DNA from: Symbiodinium kawagutii
Lineage: Eukaryota; Sar; Dinophyceae; Suessiales; Symbiodiniaceae
Length of the DNA stretch: 64,000 nt
Direction of reading: 5' to 3'
NCBI GenBank assembly: GCA_009767595.1
Contig: VSDK01001140.1
Location: 56,068-120,067, forward strand
Shown here in pieces: positions 42,358-50,964 of the stretch (position 1 is its first letter; each line of letters opens with the position of its first letter). Below the pieces are notes generated by a model. It was not told the origin of the DNA. It ran no database searches and saw only the letters and a program-made list of their open reading frames with translations. A program made the position numbers and the translations under genes.

Positions 42358-42441
42358 TCGGCCCCTCTGGGAGTGTGCGGCCTAAAGACTGCAGGTGGCG
42401 CCTTAGCCCCTGCACCAGCTTCGCAAGTTCACATGGAATGA
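42358..42441 (+). CDS. Short exon, unknown protein
   Basis: TGTACAG acceptor; reads SAPLGVCGLKTAGGAL and APAPASQVHME to a TGA. Confidence 0.4.
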   Translation, partial: SAPLGVCGLKTAGGALAPAPASQVHME

Positions 42442-42750
42442 AAAAGACTGGAGACAATCTGTTCTGTTCAGTCAATTCAGTTCAGTCAAACAAAGGGCCA
42501 CGAGCCACGAGTCACGGTAAACAGGGTAGACGGTAGACGGTAGACTTGAGACAACTTGCAGACTCTGACTCTGATTCTGACTCTGAGTGACTATGAAATT
42601 GTACTCTGTAGAAGTTATGTTACAGTGAAGAGTCAAGACAGTCAAGAGTTATATGAATTTTGAATTTTGAACAGAGTTTTTTTCAGAAAAAGGAGATAGA
42701 TAGATGCTGCAAGCATGCATACTGTAGCCGCTACAGCCTGTATCTTTCAG

Positions 42751-42770
42751 CCTTGTAGCCATTTGGCTCG
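42751..42770 (+). other. Sequence resembling a relict spliced leader
   Basis: CCTTGTAGCCATTTGGCTCG resembles the dinoflagellate spliced leader as I remember it, CCGTAGCCATTTTGGCTCAA. The core GTAGCCATTT-GGCTC matches apart from one missing T. It follows CTTTCAG and lies about 210 bases upstream of the ATG at 42980. Genomic relict leaders mark retroposed trans-spliced mRNAs. A chance match is possible. Confidence 0.4.
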
Positions 42771-42979
42771 GTCATGAGTCATGATTATCACGGGCCCCTT
42801 GGCCGCCGCGGCCCTTGATTATGACTAATGACTGTCATGATTCTAACCTCTTTGATTATGATAACAAATGATTGATGAATCATATGATTCTGATAGACTG
42901 ATAGACTGATAGACTCGACTAGACTAGACTAGACTAGACTGAACTTAGCTACAGCCTGTGATGATGGCATGGATGCCGC

Positions 42980-43141
42980 ATGGAACGCGTGGACCGCATG
43001 GACCGCATGGACGACATGGATGATCTGGGCGTCAGTGGCAGCGGAGATGCTTTGGACCTTTTGGACTCCTTAGATTTTGACTTTCTGGACTGCATTCCTC
43101 CAACAAGGAATCAACGGAATAGACAGCAGGCAGGCAAATGA
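42980..43141 (+). CDS. Acidic 53-residue ORF with LDCIP motif
   Basis: ATG to TGA. Starts with a repeated MDR/MDD element (MERVDRMDRMDDMDDL), then DALDLLDSLDFDFLDC and IPPTRNQRNRQQ. The [D]-x-x-LDCIP end recurs in exons at 46308 and 46574. It may be exon 1 of the methyltransferase gene or of a separate gene. Confidence 0.5.
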   Translation: MERVDRMDRMDDMDDLGVSGSGDALDLLDSLDFDFLDCIPPTRNQRNRQQAGK

Positions 43142-43405
43142 TGATGGGGGCATGCGGCATGCGGCTCCACGAATGAATGAACTGAATGAATGAATTTGAT
43201 TTGATGTTGATTGATTAGATTGATTAATAAATTAAAATCAAATTCAAATGTTGAATTTTGCATTTGGGATTTGGATTCACATTCACGTGACTCCCATGAG
43301 AAATCTAATCAATTGATTGATTGATTATTGATTGACTAATTGATTTGAAATTGAAATTATCACAAATCCTGACCAGACCTGATGGCCGTCTCCACGTTTG
43401 TGCAG

Positions 43406-43474
43406 GCGGGCGCAGCCGACTTCAAAGAATCGAAGAAGGCCAGAATGGCGGCGTTGCGCAGCGTGTGTAGTTAG
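43406..43474 (+). CDS. Short exon, duplicated with 44450
   Basis: TGTGCAG acceptor; reads AGAADFKESKKARMAA and LRSVCS. The DNA resembles 44447-44490, so the exon was duplicated. Confidence 0.5.
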   Translation, partial: AGAADFKESKKARMAALRSVCS

Positions 43475-43758
43475 ATGATCGTGGTTTCACAGTTCACATT
43501 CGCAGAAACATGCGCTGCTTCATTGTCAGACGGCCAGACGGCAGACGTTTGGTTCCAGTGATGCAGTGCTTGATTGTCACAGACAGTCAGACGAGTCAGA
43601 CTCAGACAGTTGACAGTTGACAGTTGACAGACGTGACATGACATGACAGCAGCAAAAGATGCAACAGATGCAAAAAATGAAATCATTGTTTTGGGCCAAA
43701 ACCTGGCTATTTAATTTATTTCTAAGCTTTGAAACTTCCGCACCCTCCTCGTGGCGCG

Positions 43759-44040
43759 ATGGCCGCACCTCGTATCCAGCTGGTCGATCGTGACAGTATG
43801 ACCCCGGCGCAAAGAGCTGAGTTTAACGAGATTGTTCAGGACCGACTGCAGGAAAAAATCGAGGAGGTGGAGACGGAGCTGTATCAAGTGAAGGCTCAGA
43901 TGCAGGCCATGGAACGAGATGTGAAAGCGGAGCTCGCCACGATCAAGGAACAGATGAATCAGATGAAGGAGCTGAAGGAGGTGAAAGTGAAAGTGGCTGT
44001 GGGTGGATCTTCTTCACGCTCAGACTCAGACTCCAAGTGA
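43759..44040 (+). CDS. Intronless 93-residue coiled-coil protein
   Basis: ATG to TGA; reads MAAPRIQLVDRDSMTP, then a long heptad helix (LQEKIEEVETELYQVK, QAMERDVKAELATIKE) and a Ser/Asp tail. Probably an oligomerising coiled coil. A complete ORF among multi-exon genes. Confidence 0.65.
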   Translation: MAAPRIQLVDRDSMTPAQRAEFNEIVQDRLQEKIEEVETELYQVKAQMQAMERDVKAELATIKEQMNQMKELKEVKVKVAVGGSSSRSDSDSK

Positions 44041-44081
44041 AAAGATCACCTTCCTTCACGCAGCACTATCCTCAGAGGGCC

Positions 44082-44270
44082 ATGGACCATGGAAAAGTTG
44101 CAGCCGCTACTATGATTCTTGCTGGGCGGTCAATTTTTTTGAATGTGGAAAGCTGGAAAGCTGCTTCCTGCGTGCACCACAAGAGCGCGTGGTTGAAAAG
44201 TCTAGCTTGCCCGAGACAGAAGCATCGTCAGCATCGTGAATATGAATCTGAATCTGAATCTATGATATGA
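44082..44270 (+). CDS. Small ORF, unknown protein
   Basis: ATG to TGA; reads MDHGKVAAATMILAGR, SIFLNVESWKAASCVH and KSAWLKSLACPRQK. Its last codons run into GAATCT repeats. A competing frame with LHAALSSEGHGPWK overlaps. Confidence 0.4.
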   Translation: MDHGKVAAATMILAGRSIFLNVESWKAASCVHHKSAWLKSLACPRQKHRQHREYESESESMI

Positions 44271-44449
44271 GTAAGTCAGTCGCTAATAAGTCAGTAAGTA
44301 ACGTAAGTATCAGTATCAGTGATCAGTATGATTGCAATGATTGATTGATATATGAAATATGAAATATGGAAATTATTATGGAAGTTCATTTCGTTTCTTT
44401 GGACCGTCTCCAGTCTCCATCTGTAGATGCCAGCACTTGATTTGCGCAG

Positions 44450-44515
44450 GCGGGCCGACCTCAAAGGATCGAAGGCCAGCTTGCTGCGATGTTGATGTAC
44501 GCATTCATTGACTGA
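44450..44515 (+). CDS. Short exon, duplicate of 43406
   Basis: TGCGCAG acceptor. The DNA GCGGGCCGACCTCAAAGGAT parallels GCGGGCGCAGCCGACTTCAA at 43406. Either AGRPQRIEGQLAAML or the homologous frame ADLKGSKASLL may be used. Confidence 0.4.
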   Translation, partial: AGRPQRIEGQLAAMLMYAFID

Positions 44516-44636
44516 TGATGCGCCATTCCTCAGATGCAACTTGATGACCGGACCGGACCAGACATGATTCATGATCTTGTCACTTGTCTCAGATGATTCA
44601 GACTCACAGCATGATGCGCCGCTAAATCAAACTCAG

Positions 44637-44693
44637 ATTTTCATGGCAGTGGCAGAGGATGTCAGGCAAAAGCTACATGCAGCATGCATGCAG
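44637..44693 (+). CDS. Short exon, unknown protein
   Basis: ACTCAG acceptor and CAG before GTATGTG donor; 19 codons, IFMAVAEDVRQKLHAA. The splice sites are both strong. Confidence 0.55.
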
Positions 44694-44775
44694 GTATGTG
44701 ACAACAACGGAAAGACCGGAAAGACACAACAAGACTTGACAGGCTTGACACAACATCGAATCAAACATGTTTCAG

Positions 44776-45384
44776 TGGCGACAATCCTTATTGCAATGCG
44801 CCAGCAAAAAAATGTATTACAATGAATGCGGAAAAACTCTCACAGACTCTGATGATTTGTCAAATTGTACTTACGTTACATTCTCGAATCGAAACTCTTG
44901 TTTCGGACATCCTTTCGCAGCCATGTACATGCTGTTTAAATATCAGCATGTTGGCACAACGCGCTTCTCAGAATGGCTTCTGGTCGATTCCTCGACAGGG
45001 GAAATCACCTTTGTCCGCAAAACCAAAAAAGGTTTCCTCGACAAAGGGAGCTTCGGAAGTGCTGCGATCAACCAATTTGGTCTGGCTCTGCGCAACTTTA
45101 AGTGCGCCCAGCCAGCCAAATTGCATCCATTGATCCGGTTTGAAGAAGTCAAAGCAGGACACTACAAGGAGGAGATCACATGTCAGCGTGAGATGTTCTT
45201 CGTGGGGACCATGGATGATCGCACTGGAGTTGTCCAGTTCAGTGCCAGGGTTCGCAGCTTCCGGCATGAGCACCTTCTCCACGTGATGCGGCAGCTGACA
45301 GAGGAAGTGCTTGAGCAGTTCCCAAGGCCAGGTGGATGGGAGGTGCCTATCGACGAAGACTGGGCCTATGTCTTGGCCGGATAG
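44776..45384 (+). CDS. Large terminal exon, 202 residues, unknown domain
   Basis: TTTCAG acceptor; reads WRQSLLQCASKKMYYN, CFGHPFAAMYMLFKYQ, RFSEWLLVDSSTGEIT, GSAAINQFGLALRNFK and MFFVGTMDDRTGVVQF; TAG 45382-45384. It is a well-ordered alpha/beta domain with conserved-looking Cys, Phe and Trp. It ends a gene just before the methyltransferase. I do not recognise the family. Confidence 0.7.
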   Translation, partial: WRQSLLQCASKKMYYNECGKTLTDSDDLSNCTYVTFSNRNSCFGHPFAAMYMLFKYQHVGTTRFSEWLLVDSSTGEITFVRKTKKGFLDKGSFGSAAINQFGLALRNFKCAQPAKLHPLIRFEEVKAGHYKEEITCQREMFFVGTMDDRTGVVQFSARVRSFRHEHLLHVMRQLTEEVLEQFPRPGGWEVPIDEDWAYVLAG

Positions 45385-45967
45385 CCCGGATAGCCGCAAT
45401 GTGAGCCTTCAGCAAAATTTGAATTGCATGAGCCAATGCAGCATGTATAGGCTTTTCCTGCATTGGTTGCTGCCAAAGAACACCAGCATCGAATGGCAAT
45501 TTTGACAGGTAATGGTTAATGCTGCCAATGCCGCTTGCCAATGCGGCGGGATTGTATAACTTCACTTCTAAGTGGAAAAAAACATGTGTGCTGTGTGAGA
45601 TCAAAGATGATAAGACTAGACTGTGACTAGACTAGACAAAGTTGACAAATCTGTTGGCATTTGGGTTTCGACGGTTTCGACATCATTCTCTAAGATGACT
45701 GTCATGTTTTGCCTGGAATAGCAAGATCTGATTTGATCAAATATTGATCTTGATCTTGATCTATGCGTCTATGCCGCATGCCGTCTATGCGGTAGTACAG
45801 GGGTCCAACAACATGGATCCAGCAGCAGAAATGTCCGAGTAGCAGCCCCTAAAATCAGGGGTCCCACATGGATCCCAGCATGGATCCAGCAGAATATCCC
45901 AGTACCAGTAGCAGCCTGTGAGTCCGTGAGATTCATTTTTGGCATCGTGTAAAAAGGACGGCCGCAG

Positions 45968-46018
45968 GGATCCATCAAAATTTGAAGTTGAAGCAGGCTC
46001 GCTTTGGCAACATGTTTC
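45968..46018 (+). CDS. Short exon, unknown protein
   Basis: GCCGCAG acceptor; reads DPSKFEVEAGSLWQHV. End uncertain. Confidence 0.35.
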
Positions 46019-46074
46019 AGTTTTCAGTTTCAGTCTTTACTTTAATTCAGATCCGCCCCTTTGATTTTTTTCAG

Positions 46075-46154
46075 ATTCACTACAGTGTGCGCAGGCCAGT
46101 GCAGCCGCCCACCCCAAACAACCGGAGAAGGACAGGATGCTTCTGGGGCCGGGA
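46075..46154 (+). CDS. Short exon, unknown protein
   Basis: TTTTTTCAG acceptor; reads SLQCAQASAAAHPKQP and DRMLLGPGC up to GTGTGT. The following intron resembles the intron at 43290-43400. Confidence 0.4.
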
Positions 46155-46307
46155 TGCGTGTGTAGTTGCCAAATGAAAATTCAAAATCAAATGTCAACTG
46201 TCAAATGTTGGATTCACATGAGAGTTGAAAGTATCACAGGTCCTGACCAGACCTGACGTGACTTGACCTGACCTTTTGCCTTTTGCGATTCCATTTTTGA
46301 CGGTCAG

Positions 46308-46442
46308 GATTCCGTGGATGCTGTTGCTTCCAAAGATTCTGGGGCTGATGATCCCCTGGATTGGATTCCTCTGGTAGAACAGCCGCAGCAGGAGTGCATC
46401 CCAGCTCATTGTTGGTGCGGCGGTCCGGCGCAGTGTTACTGA
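46308..46442 (+). CDS. Acidic exon with DDPLDWIP motif
   Basis: CGGTCAG acceptor; reads DSVDAVASKDSGADDP, LDWIPLVEQPQQE and CIPAHCWCGGPAQC to a TGA. Shares the acidic LD-IP motif with 42980 and 46574. The Cys-rich end (CWCGG) may bind metal. Confidence 0.5.
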   Translation, partial: DSVDAVASKDSGADDPLDWIPLVEQPQQECIPAHCWCGGPAQCY

Positions 46443-46573
46443 CATCATCGACCATCAACATCTGTCAATCAGTCAATCATTATCAAATCAAATCAACCAA
46501 CACCAGTAGTCATAGAATTCATAGAATGAATTGAATTTATTGAATGAAGCTGGGATTTTGATCTTGAGACCAG

Positions 46574-46705
46574 GATGAATCCGTGGACACGGATCCGGAG
46601 GCGGAGAATTCTGATATCGATGTCGATGACCTCTTGGACTGCATTCCCAGGGCAGAGGCACTTCAACAACAGTTCATCAGTTCATGGCAGTTCATGGGTT
46701 CATGA
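46574..46705 (+). CDS. Acidic exon with VDDLLDCIP motif
   Basis: GACCAG acceptor; reads DESVDTDPEAENSDID, VDDLLDCIPRAEALQQ and FISSWQFMGS to a TGA. Third copy of the LD-IP motif. Confidence 0.55.
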   Translation, partial: DESVDTDPEAENSDIDVDDLLDCIPRAEALQQQFISSWQFMGS

Positions 46706-46777
46706 CTTCAGGATTTGGCAGTTCATCAATCAGATCTCTATTTTTAATGATTTGACTCCTATCAGTGACTATCAAAG

Positions 46778-46954
46778 TTGTGGCCGCATCAGGCTGTTTT
46801 GTGCCTGGAGTCCGACAACCAGAATCGCGATAGCAGCGCTCTAGATCCGGAGCCGGAGTCTGCTGATGATGAGCTTTGCAGTCTGCGTCCACGTGGACCC
46901 TCTGTTGTCCAGGATGCCAGGATGCAGGATGCCGGATGCCCAAGAACTCTTTGA
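46778..46954 (+). CDS. Acidic exon upstream of methyltransferase
   Basis: ATCAAAG acceptor; reads LWPHQAVLCLESDNQN, SSALDPEPESADDELC and RGPSVVQDARMQDAG. It probably forms the N-terminal regulatory region of the methyltransferase together with neighbouring acidic exons. Confidence 0.5.
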   Translation: MWPHQAVLCLESDNQNRDSSALDPEPESADDELCSLRPRGPSVVQDARMQDAGCPRTL

Positions 46955-47102
46955 CAACTAGTCCTTTTGATAAAAAAGAATCTCCCAATCTCCGATGAAT
47001 TTTCTGATCCAAGTCAAAGACCTTATCAGTTAGCTAAGTTAGTCAGTCAGTCAGTCAGTCAGACAGTCCTGTCTACTGCGTGACTCTGTGATTCAATTCC
47101 AG

Positions 47103-47318
47103 GATTCAACGCAGCCGCCTGCAAGTGCTCAGCGCCCATCAAACTCTGCGACCGCCAAGGGCGACATATCTCAGAGCTGGATTGATGCAGTCTGGTCAGT
47201 GGTGGGTGATCAGGTGGCAAGTAATGTGAAAGCAGGTAATTTTACTTATGGTTCTGATTGCAGCGGCATCGATGCACCCTTTTGGGCATTGCGTCAGATT
47301 TGCGACAGACTGGAGGAG
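47103..47318 (+). CDS. DNA (cytosine-5) methyltransferase, motif I exon
   Basis: ATTCCAG acceptor. A Ser/Pro-rich lead is followed by DISQSWIDAVWSVVGD and motif I, YGSDCSGIDAPFWALR, which binds S-adenosylmethionine. Ending GAGGAG before GCAGGT (a GC donor) keeps phase 0 with the next exon. The enzyme would methylate cytosine C5 in nuclear DNA. The order of motifs I, IV, VI, VIII, target-recognition region and X is preserved through 53361. Confidence 0.75.
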
Positions 47319-47536
47319 GCAGGTCACTAAAGTCTAAAGTCTAAAGTCTAAAGAGTCTAAGAGTCTACAGTCTAAAATCTAAATTCTAAATCTACTAGTT
47401 ACTAGACTGTTTCAGTATCTGTAATCAGTGTCAGTGAAGTACAGTACAGTTCAGTTCCGGGTTGCTGGCTGCTAGTTTAGCTGCAGCTTGGTAATTTTGT
47501 AATGCGTCTCTAACTCTCTAACTTCTCTTGCTGCAG

Positions 47537-47731
47537 GTGCAATTGATCCACTGCTTCGCATCTGAAGCCCCAGACGCAGAAGCGCAGAAACAACTTCTGG
47601 CCTTGAATCTTGGGCCCCAGGTGATATTCAATGACCTTCTCACCAGGGAGACCTTCGGTGATGATTGGTTGACCGGAGAGAGGAAGAAAACTGTGAAAGT
47701 TCTCGCTTACACAGGAGGATTCGAATGCCAG
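47537..47731 (+). CDS. Methyltransferase, motifs II-IV exon
   Basis: GCTGCAG acceptor; reads VQLIHCFASEAPDAEA, LNLGPQVIFNDLLTRE and VKVLAYTGGFECQ. Joined through a GC donor (CAG before GCCAGG) to 47915 it gives GGFECQDLSSMN, the catalytic loop. The usual Pro before the catalytic Cys is Glu here, which is unusual for an active enzyme. Confidence 0.75.
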
Positions 47732-47914
47732 GCCAGGAAACTTGGGGCCTCGAATCATTCAGTTGAGCTGAGTCGAGTCGAGTCCAGTCATTCTTCATCA
47801 ATAATCATCATGTAATGTAATCAATGTATGTAATGGTGTAACTAAGCAACTAGGGAGTCATTGAGCATGTCATGACATTGTTGACTCATTGACTCACTCA
47901 TTGACTTATTGCAG

Positions 47915-47970
47915 GACCTATCCTCAATGAACGTTTCCCGCAAAGAATTGGATTTGCAGATCAACGAACA
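47915..47970 (+). CDS. Methyltransferase, short exon after motif IV
   Basis: ATTGCAG acceptor; reads DLSSMNVSRKELDLQI; GAACA before GTGCCT splits a Gln codon that completes at 48163. Confidence 0.65.
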
Positions 47971-48162
47971 GTGCCTAGCTCAGCTCAGCTTAGCTTGGTT
48001 CAGAGTTCAGAGCGCCGCTTGGTGACAACCGGACTAGGACTAGGACTCTAGACTCTAGACTCTGGACTGTCTAGATTCTAGACTAGGACTTTCAGTTCTG
48101 ACAGGTGACATGACATGCATGACATGACACATGACTCATGACAAAAGTTTTCCGCGCTTGAG

Positions 48163-48223
48163 GTCAGGGATGAGTTCAAAAACTTTGAAAGCCAGTTTGG
48201 ACTACATCAAAGAATATCGGCCA
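48163..48223 (+). CDS. Methyltransferase, exon before motif VI
   Basis: Reads SGMSSKTLKASLDYIK and EYRP. Ending before GCCCAG (GC donor) it joins to VWVILENV, matching the usual helix leading into motif VI. The acceptor is GCTTGAG. Confidence 0.65.
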
Positions 48224-48682
48224 GCCCAGCTCTGAGAGTTTGTTTGTGATCAGTTGATGATGATTCAGGATTCAGAATTCATCATCGATCATCATCATCC
48301 ATCCATCATCCACTGCACTCATCCAGATCCAGTGATGATTCAGTGATGAACAGTGAACAGTCAATTAATTAAATTAACAATAATCGAATCTAATCTAATC
48401 ATCTAATTCTAATCGATCAGTGATCAGTTTATGTCAAACAAACCAGTCAGTAATCCAATCCAATCTACCGTAACCTGACCGGACCTAACCTAACTATCTA
48501 TCTCTATCTCTATCTAATCTAATCTACTCTCCAATTCTCTAATTTATCAGTGAGTGTGAGTGTCAGTGTCAGTGTGTGTGAGTGTCAGTGTGAGTGTCAG
48601 TGTGAGGGAGTGTGAGTGTGAGTCAGTCAGTCAGTCAGTCAGTGTGAGTGTGTTGCGTGGAATGGAATGAATGCTGCCCAAG

Positions 48683-48850
48683 GTCTGGGTGATTTTGGAA
48701 AACGTGGCGAAACGATTGACGGGGACCGTTCTCAAGCAAGAGATGACCAAGCTGGGCTATGTGAACCAGTGCGTCATGATAAACAGCTGGGGTTTCGGGC
48801 TACCGCAAAGCCGAACCCGGCTGTATTGCGTTGCCGTGTGCCCTCACCAG
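48683..48850 (+). CDS. Methyltransferase, motifs VI and VIII exon
   Basis: CCCAAG acceptor; VWVILENVAKRLTGTV carries motif VI (ENV), and SWGFGLPQSRTRLYCV carries motif VIII (Q-S/R-R-x-R). A GC donor (CAG before GCAACA) is the likeliest end; the frame stays open to 48934. Confidence 0.75.
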
Positions 48851-49332
48851 GCAACAATCATTCATGGACCAGATCAGTGGATCATGGCCATTAACAGTCC
48901 AGTCCAGGCCAGTCCAGCGCTATGCTATTTGTGACGTGGTGACATGATTCCAATTTAATTCAATTCAAGCAGACAAATTACACATTGTTTTTTTGAAATT
49001 AAATCTGGGAGGACGACATCAAACTTGGACGCTGGACCAAATGCAGTCACATGCAGTCACATGCAATAATTCATTCATTCATTGTCAGTTGTCAGTTGTC
49101 AGCATTGATTGCGCTGCTTTGACATTGACTGAGACTGAGACTGTTGATCAGATCAGATCAGATCAGATTCATTCAGCAATATTCATCAGAATTCATCGTG
49201 AATCATAATTACATAATTCTTCAAAAAAATCATCATCATCATCATCATCATCAATCAATCAATCAATCATTATCCATTCATAGGTGATTTGACGTTGGAC
49301 ATTGACTGACTCCGCCATTCTCGTTGTGGCAG

Positions 49333-49390
49333 GAGATTGCAGATGCATCCAGAATGCAAGGCTTTTCAGGCTTGGCTCTGACTAGACTGG
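49333..49390 (+). CDS. Short exon, probably methyltransferase
   Basis: TGGCAG acceptor, phase 0; reads EIADASRMQGFSGLAL before a TAG-rich intron. Confidence 0.45.
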
Positions 49391-49602
49391 ACTAGTGACT
49401 GGACTAGGGTGGATCATCTAATCTGAATTGAATCTCACTCACTACTATTGCTGATGATCCCGATGAGCCCACCTCACCTACTTAACTAAGACTAAGACTA
49501 AGACTCAGACTTCACTTACCTGTCGTTCAGTTCAGTTCAGTTCAGTCAAATTGCGCCGGCAAATTGCAAATTGCATGCTCGAGATGTAGCTTAGCTAGCT
49601 AG

Positions 49603-49766
49603 CTTCAAATCTGCTTGACAGTTTCGCAGCCCGGTGATGTGCGATGTGCTCTTGATTTGCTAAGCCTGCTAAGCTTTCTGGCGTCAGCTCCTTGATGCAA
49701 AGGCATCATTTGTACATCACGTACTGATGATGCCCTTGCCTCAAGGAGCTGGTGCCAGAAGGCACG
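49603..49766. repeat. Foldback element, copy B
   Basis: Lead ATCTGCTTGACAGTTTCGCA, then GATGTGCTCTTGATTTGCT, then a near-perfect hairpin. TTCTGGC pairs with GCCAGAA, AGCTCCTTGA with TCAAGGAGCT, and GGCATCA with TGATGCC, around a loop at about 49712-49727. It shares the lead and both arms with copy C. The best-paired copy. Confidence 0.75.
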
Positions 49767-49810
49767 CCAATCACCGATCAGGGAATTGAAACCTTCAGCG
49801 CCCTCTGGCA

Positions 49811-49934
49811 ATTTTTGCAGCAGCATTGGCATTGGGGCGGGGGCATTGGCGATGATTGCCCATCATGGCATGGTGGCATGGCCCTGGCAGTTTTCCAAAA
49901 GATGTTGGCCGTTGGCTATTCTTGGACGAAGTGA
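49811..49934 (+). CDS. Possible exon, Trp/His/Gly-rich
   Basis: ATTTTTGCAG acceptor; reads QHWHWGGGIGDDCPSW, HGGMALAVFQKMLAVG and YSWTK. Not recognised. Confidence 0.35.
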
Positions 49935-50299
49935 AGTGCAGTCAGTACATCATCGAATCTGAAAGAAGCTGCTAGGGCACAACAAAGAAAAGGCCTTGCA
50001 AGGCCTTCAAAGGAATCCTTTGGTGGGGTTGCAAGGTTTATTCCGGGTTGGCAGAACTAGTGAGGTGAAGAGAGTGGGTACAGTGAATCTGAGAGAAGCT
50101 GCTTTGCAGAGGAAGCTTTGCAGAGAGCCACCACAGGAGGGTCTTCTCTTCTGGTGGCTCATTGCAGGGCATCATCTGGTTGTGCAACCATTGGACCATT
50201 GTCACATTGTCACATCGGCGCATCGGCATGAGTGGGGACGGTAATAGTACTAGCTTTGTGCCAGCTTCGTGTGGAATTTGCAGCTTGAAAACTTCAACT

Positions 50300-50474
50300 T
50301 CAAATCAAAATCTGCTTGACATCTTCGCAGCGGTGTGATGTGTGTGTGATGTGTGCTCTTGATTTGCTAAGCTTTCTGGCGTTAGCTTCTTGTTCCAAAG
50401 GCATCATCTGTACATATTATGTGCTAAATGATGCCCTTGCAACAAGGAGCTGGTGCCAGAAGGAACAACGATCA
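50300..50474. repeat. Foldback element, copy C
   Basis: Same lead as copy B (ATCTGCTTGACATCTTCGCA), a stuttered GTGATGTGTGTGTGATGTGT and the same hairpin arms (TTTCTGGCGTTAGC and GCTGGTGCCAGAAGG), with a loop near 50410-50428. About 700 bases from copy B in the same orientation. Confidence 0.75.
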
Positions 50475-50548
50475 GAGAATGCTCGCTACAGCATACAGAG
50501 CATACAGTTTGTTAGCCTAACAGACAGGTCACGGTCACAGTGTCACAG

Positions 50549-50636
50549 ACCGTCTGTCCACGGCGCACCGGCTGGTGATGTGGAGGCTGATTGCCGCGTG
50601 GCTGAAAATGAAGCTCCCGTCAGACTCCAATCTTAG
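50549..50636 (+). CDS. Possible exon, unknown protein
   Basis: GTCACAG acceptor; reads PSVHGAPAGDVEADCR and VAENEAPVRLQS. A second frame (DRLSTAHRLVMWRLIA) is also open. Confidence 0.35.
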
Positions 50637-50964
50637 GCTGGGTTAGTCATCTCTAAGTCATCTACAATCTACAACTCTTACTACGACTAGAACTTGCTGG
50701 CTTAGCTTAAGGCTTTGCTTTGCTAAGAACAGTCAGTTGAATCAACATACATGACCCCGCAGTTTCCTTTCAAGTGGAGGGAGGAAGGGAAAAGCCCACC
50801 CGCTGCCACCCAAGTCTTGTTGATCATTTTTTAATACTAAGCAGCAGTGCCTACTAAGCAGCACGGTGATCAAGCTTCCCCTCATGCACTGGTGATTGCG
50901 CCTACCATGCCTCATATAACCTCCACTTCTAAGCACTTTCTTTCATTGCTGTTTCAATCGCCTA

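Noticed and set aside
44968..45399. Minus-strand 143-codon frame
   Set aside because: Antisense shadow of the 202-residue exon at 44776.
49752..49810. Protein-like VPEGTPITDQ reading through foldback copy B
   Set aside because: The same arm occurs in two other copies with different downstream frames, so structure explains it better than coding.
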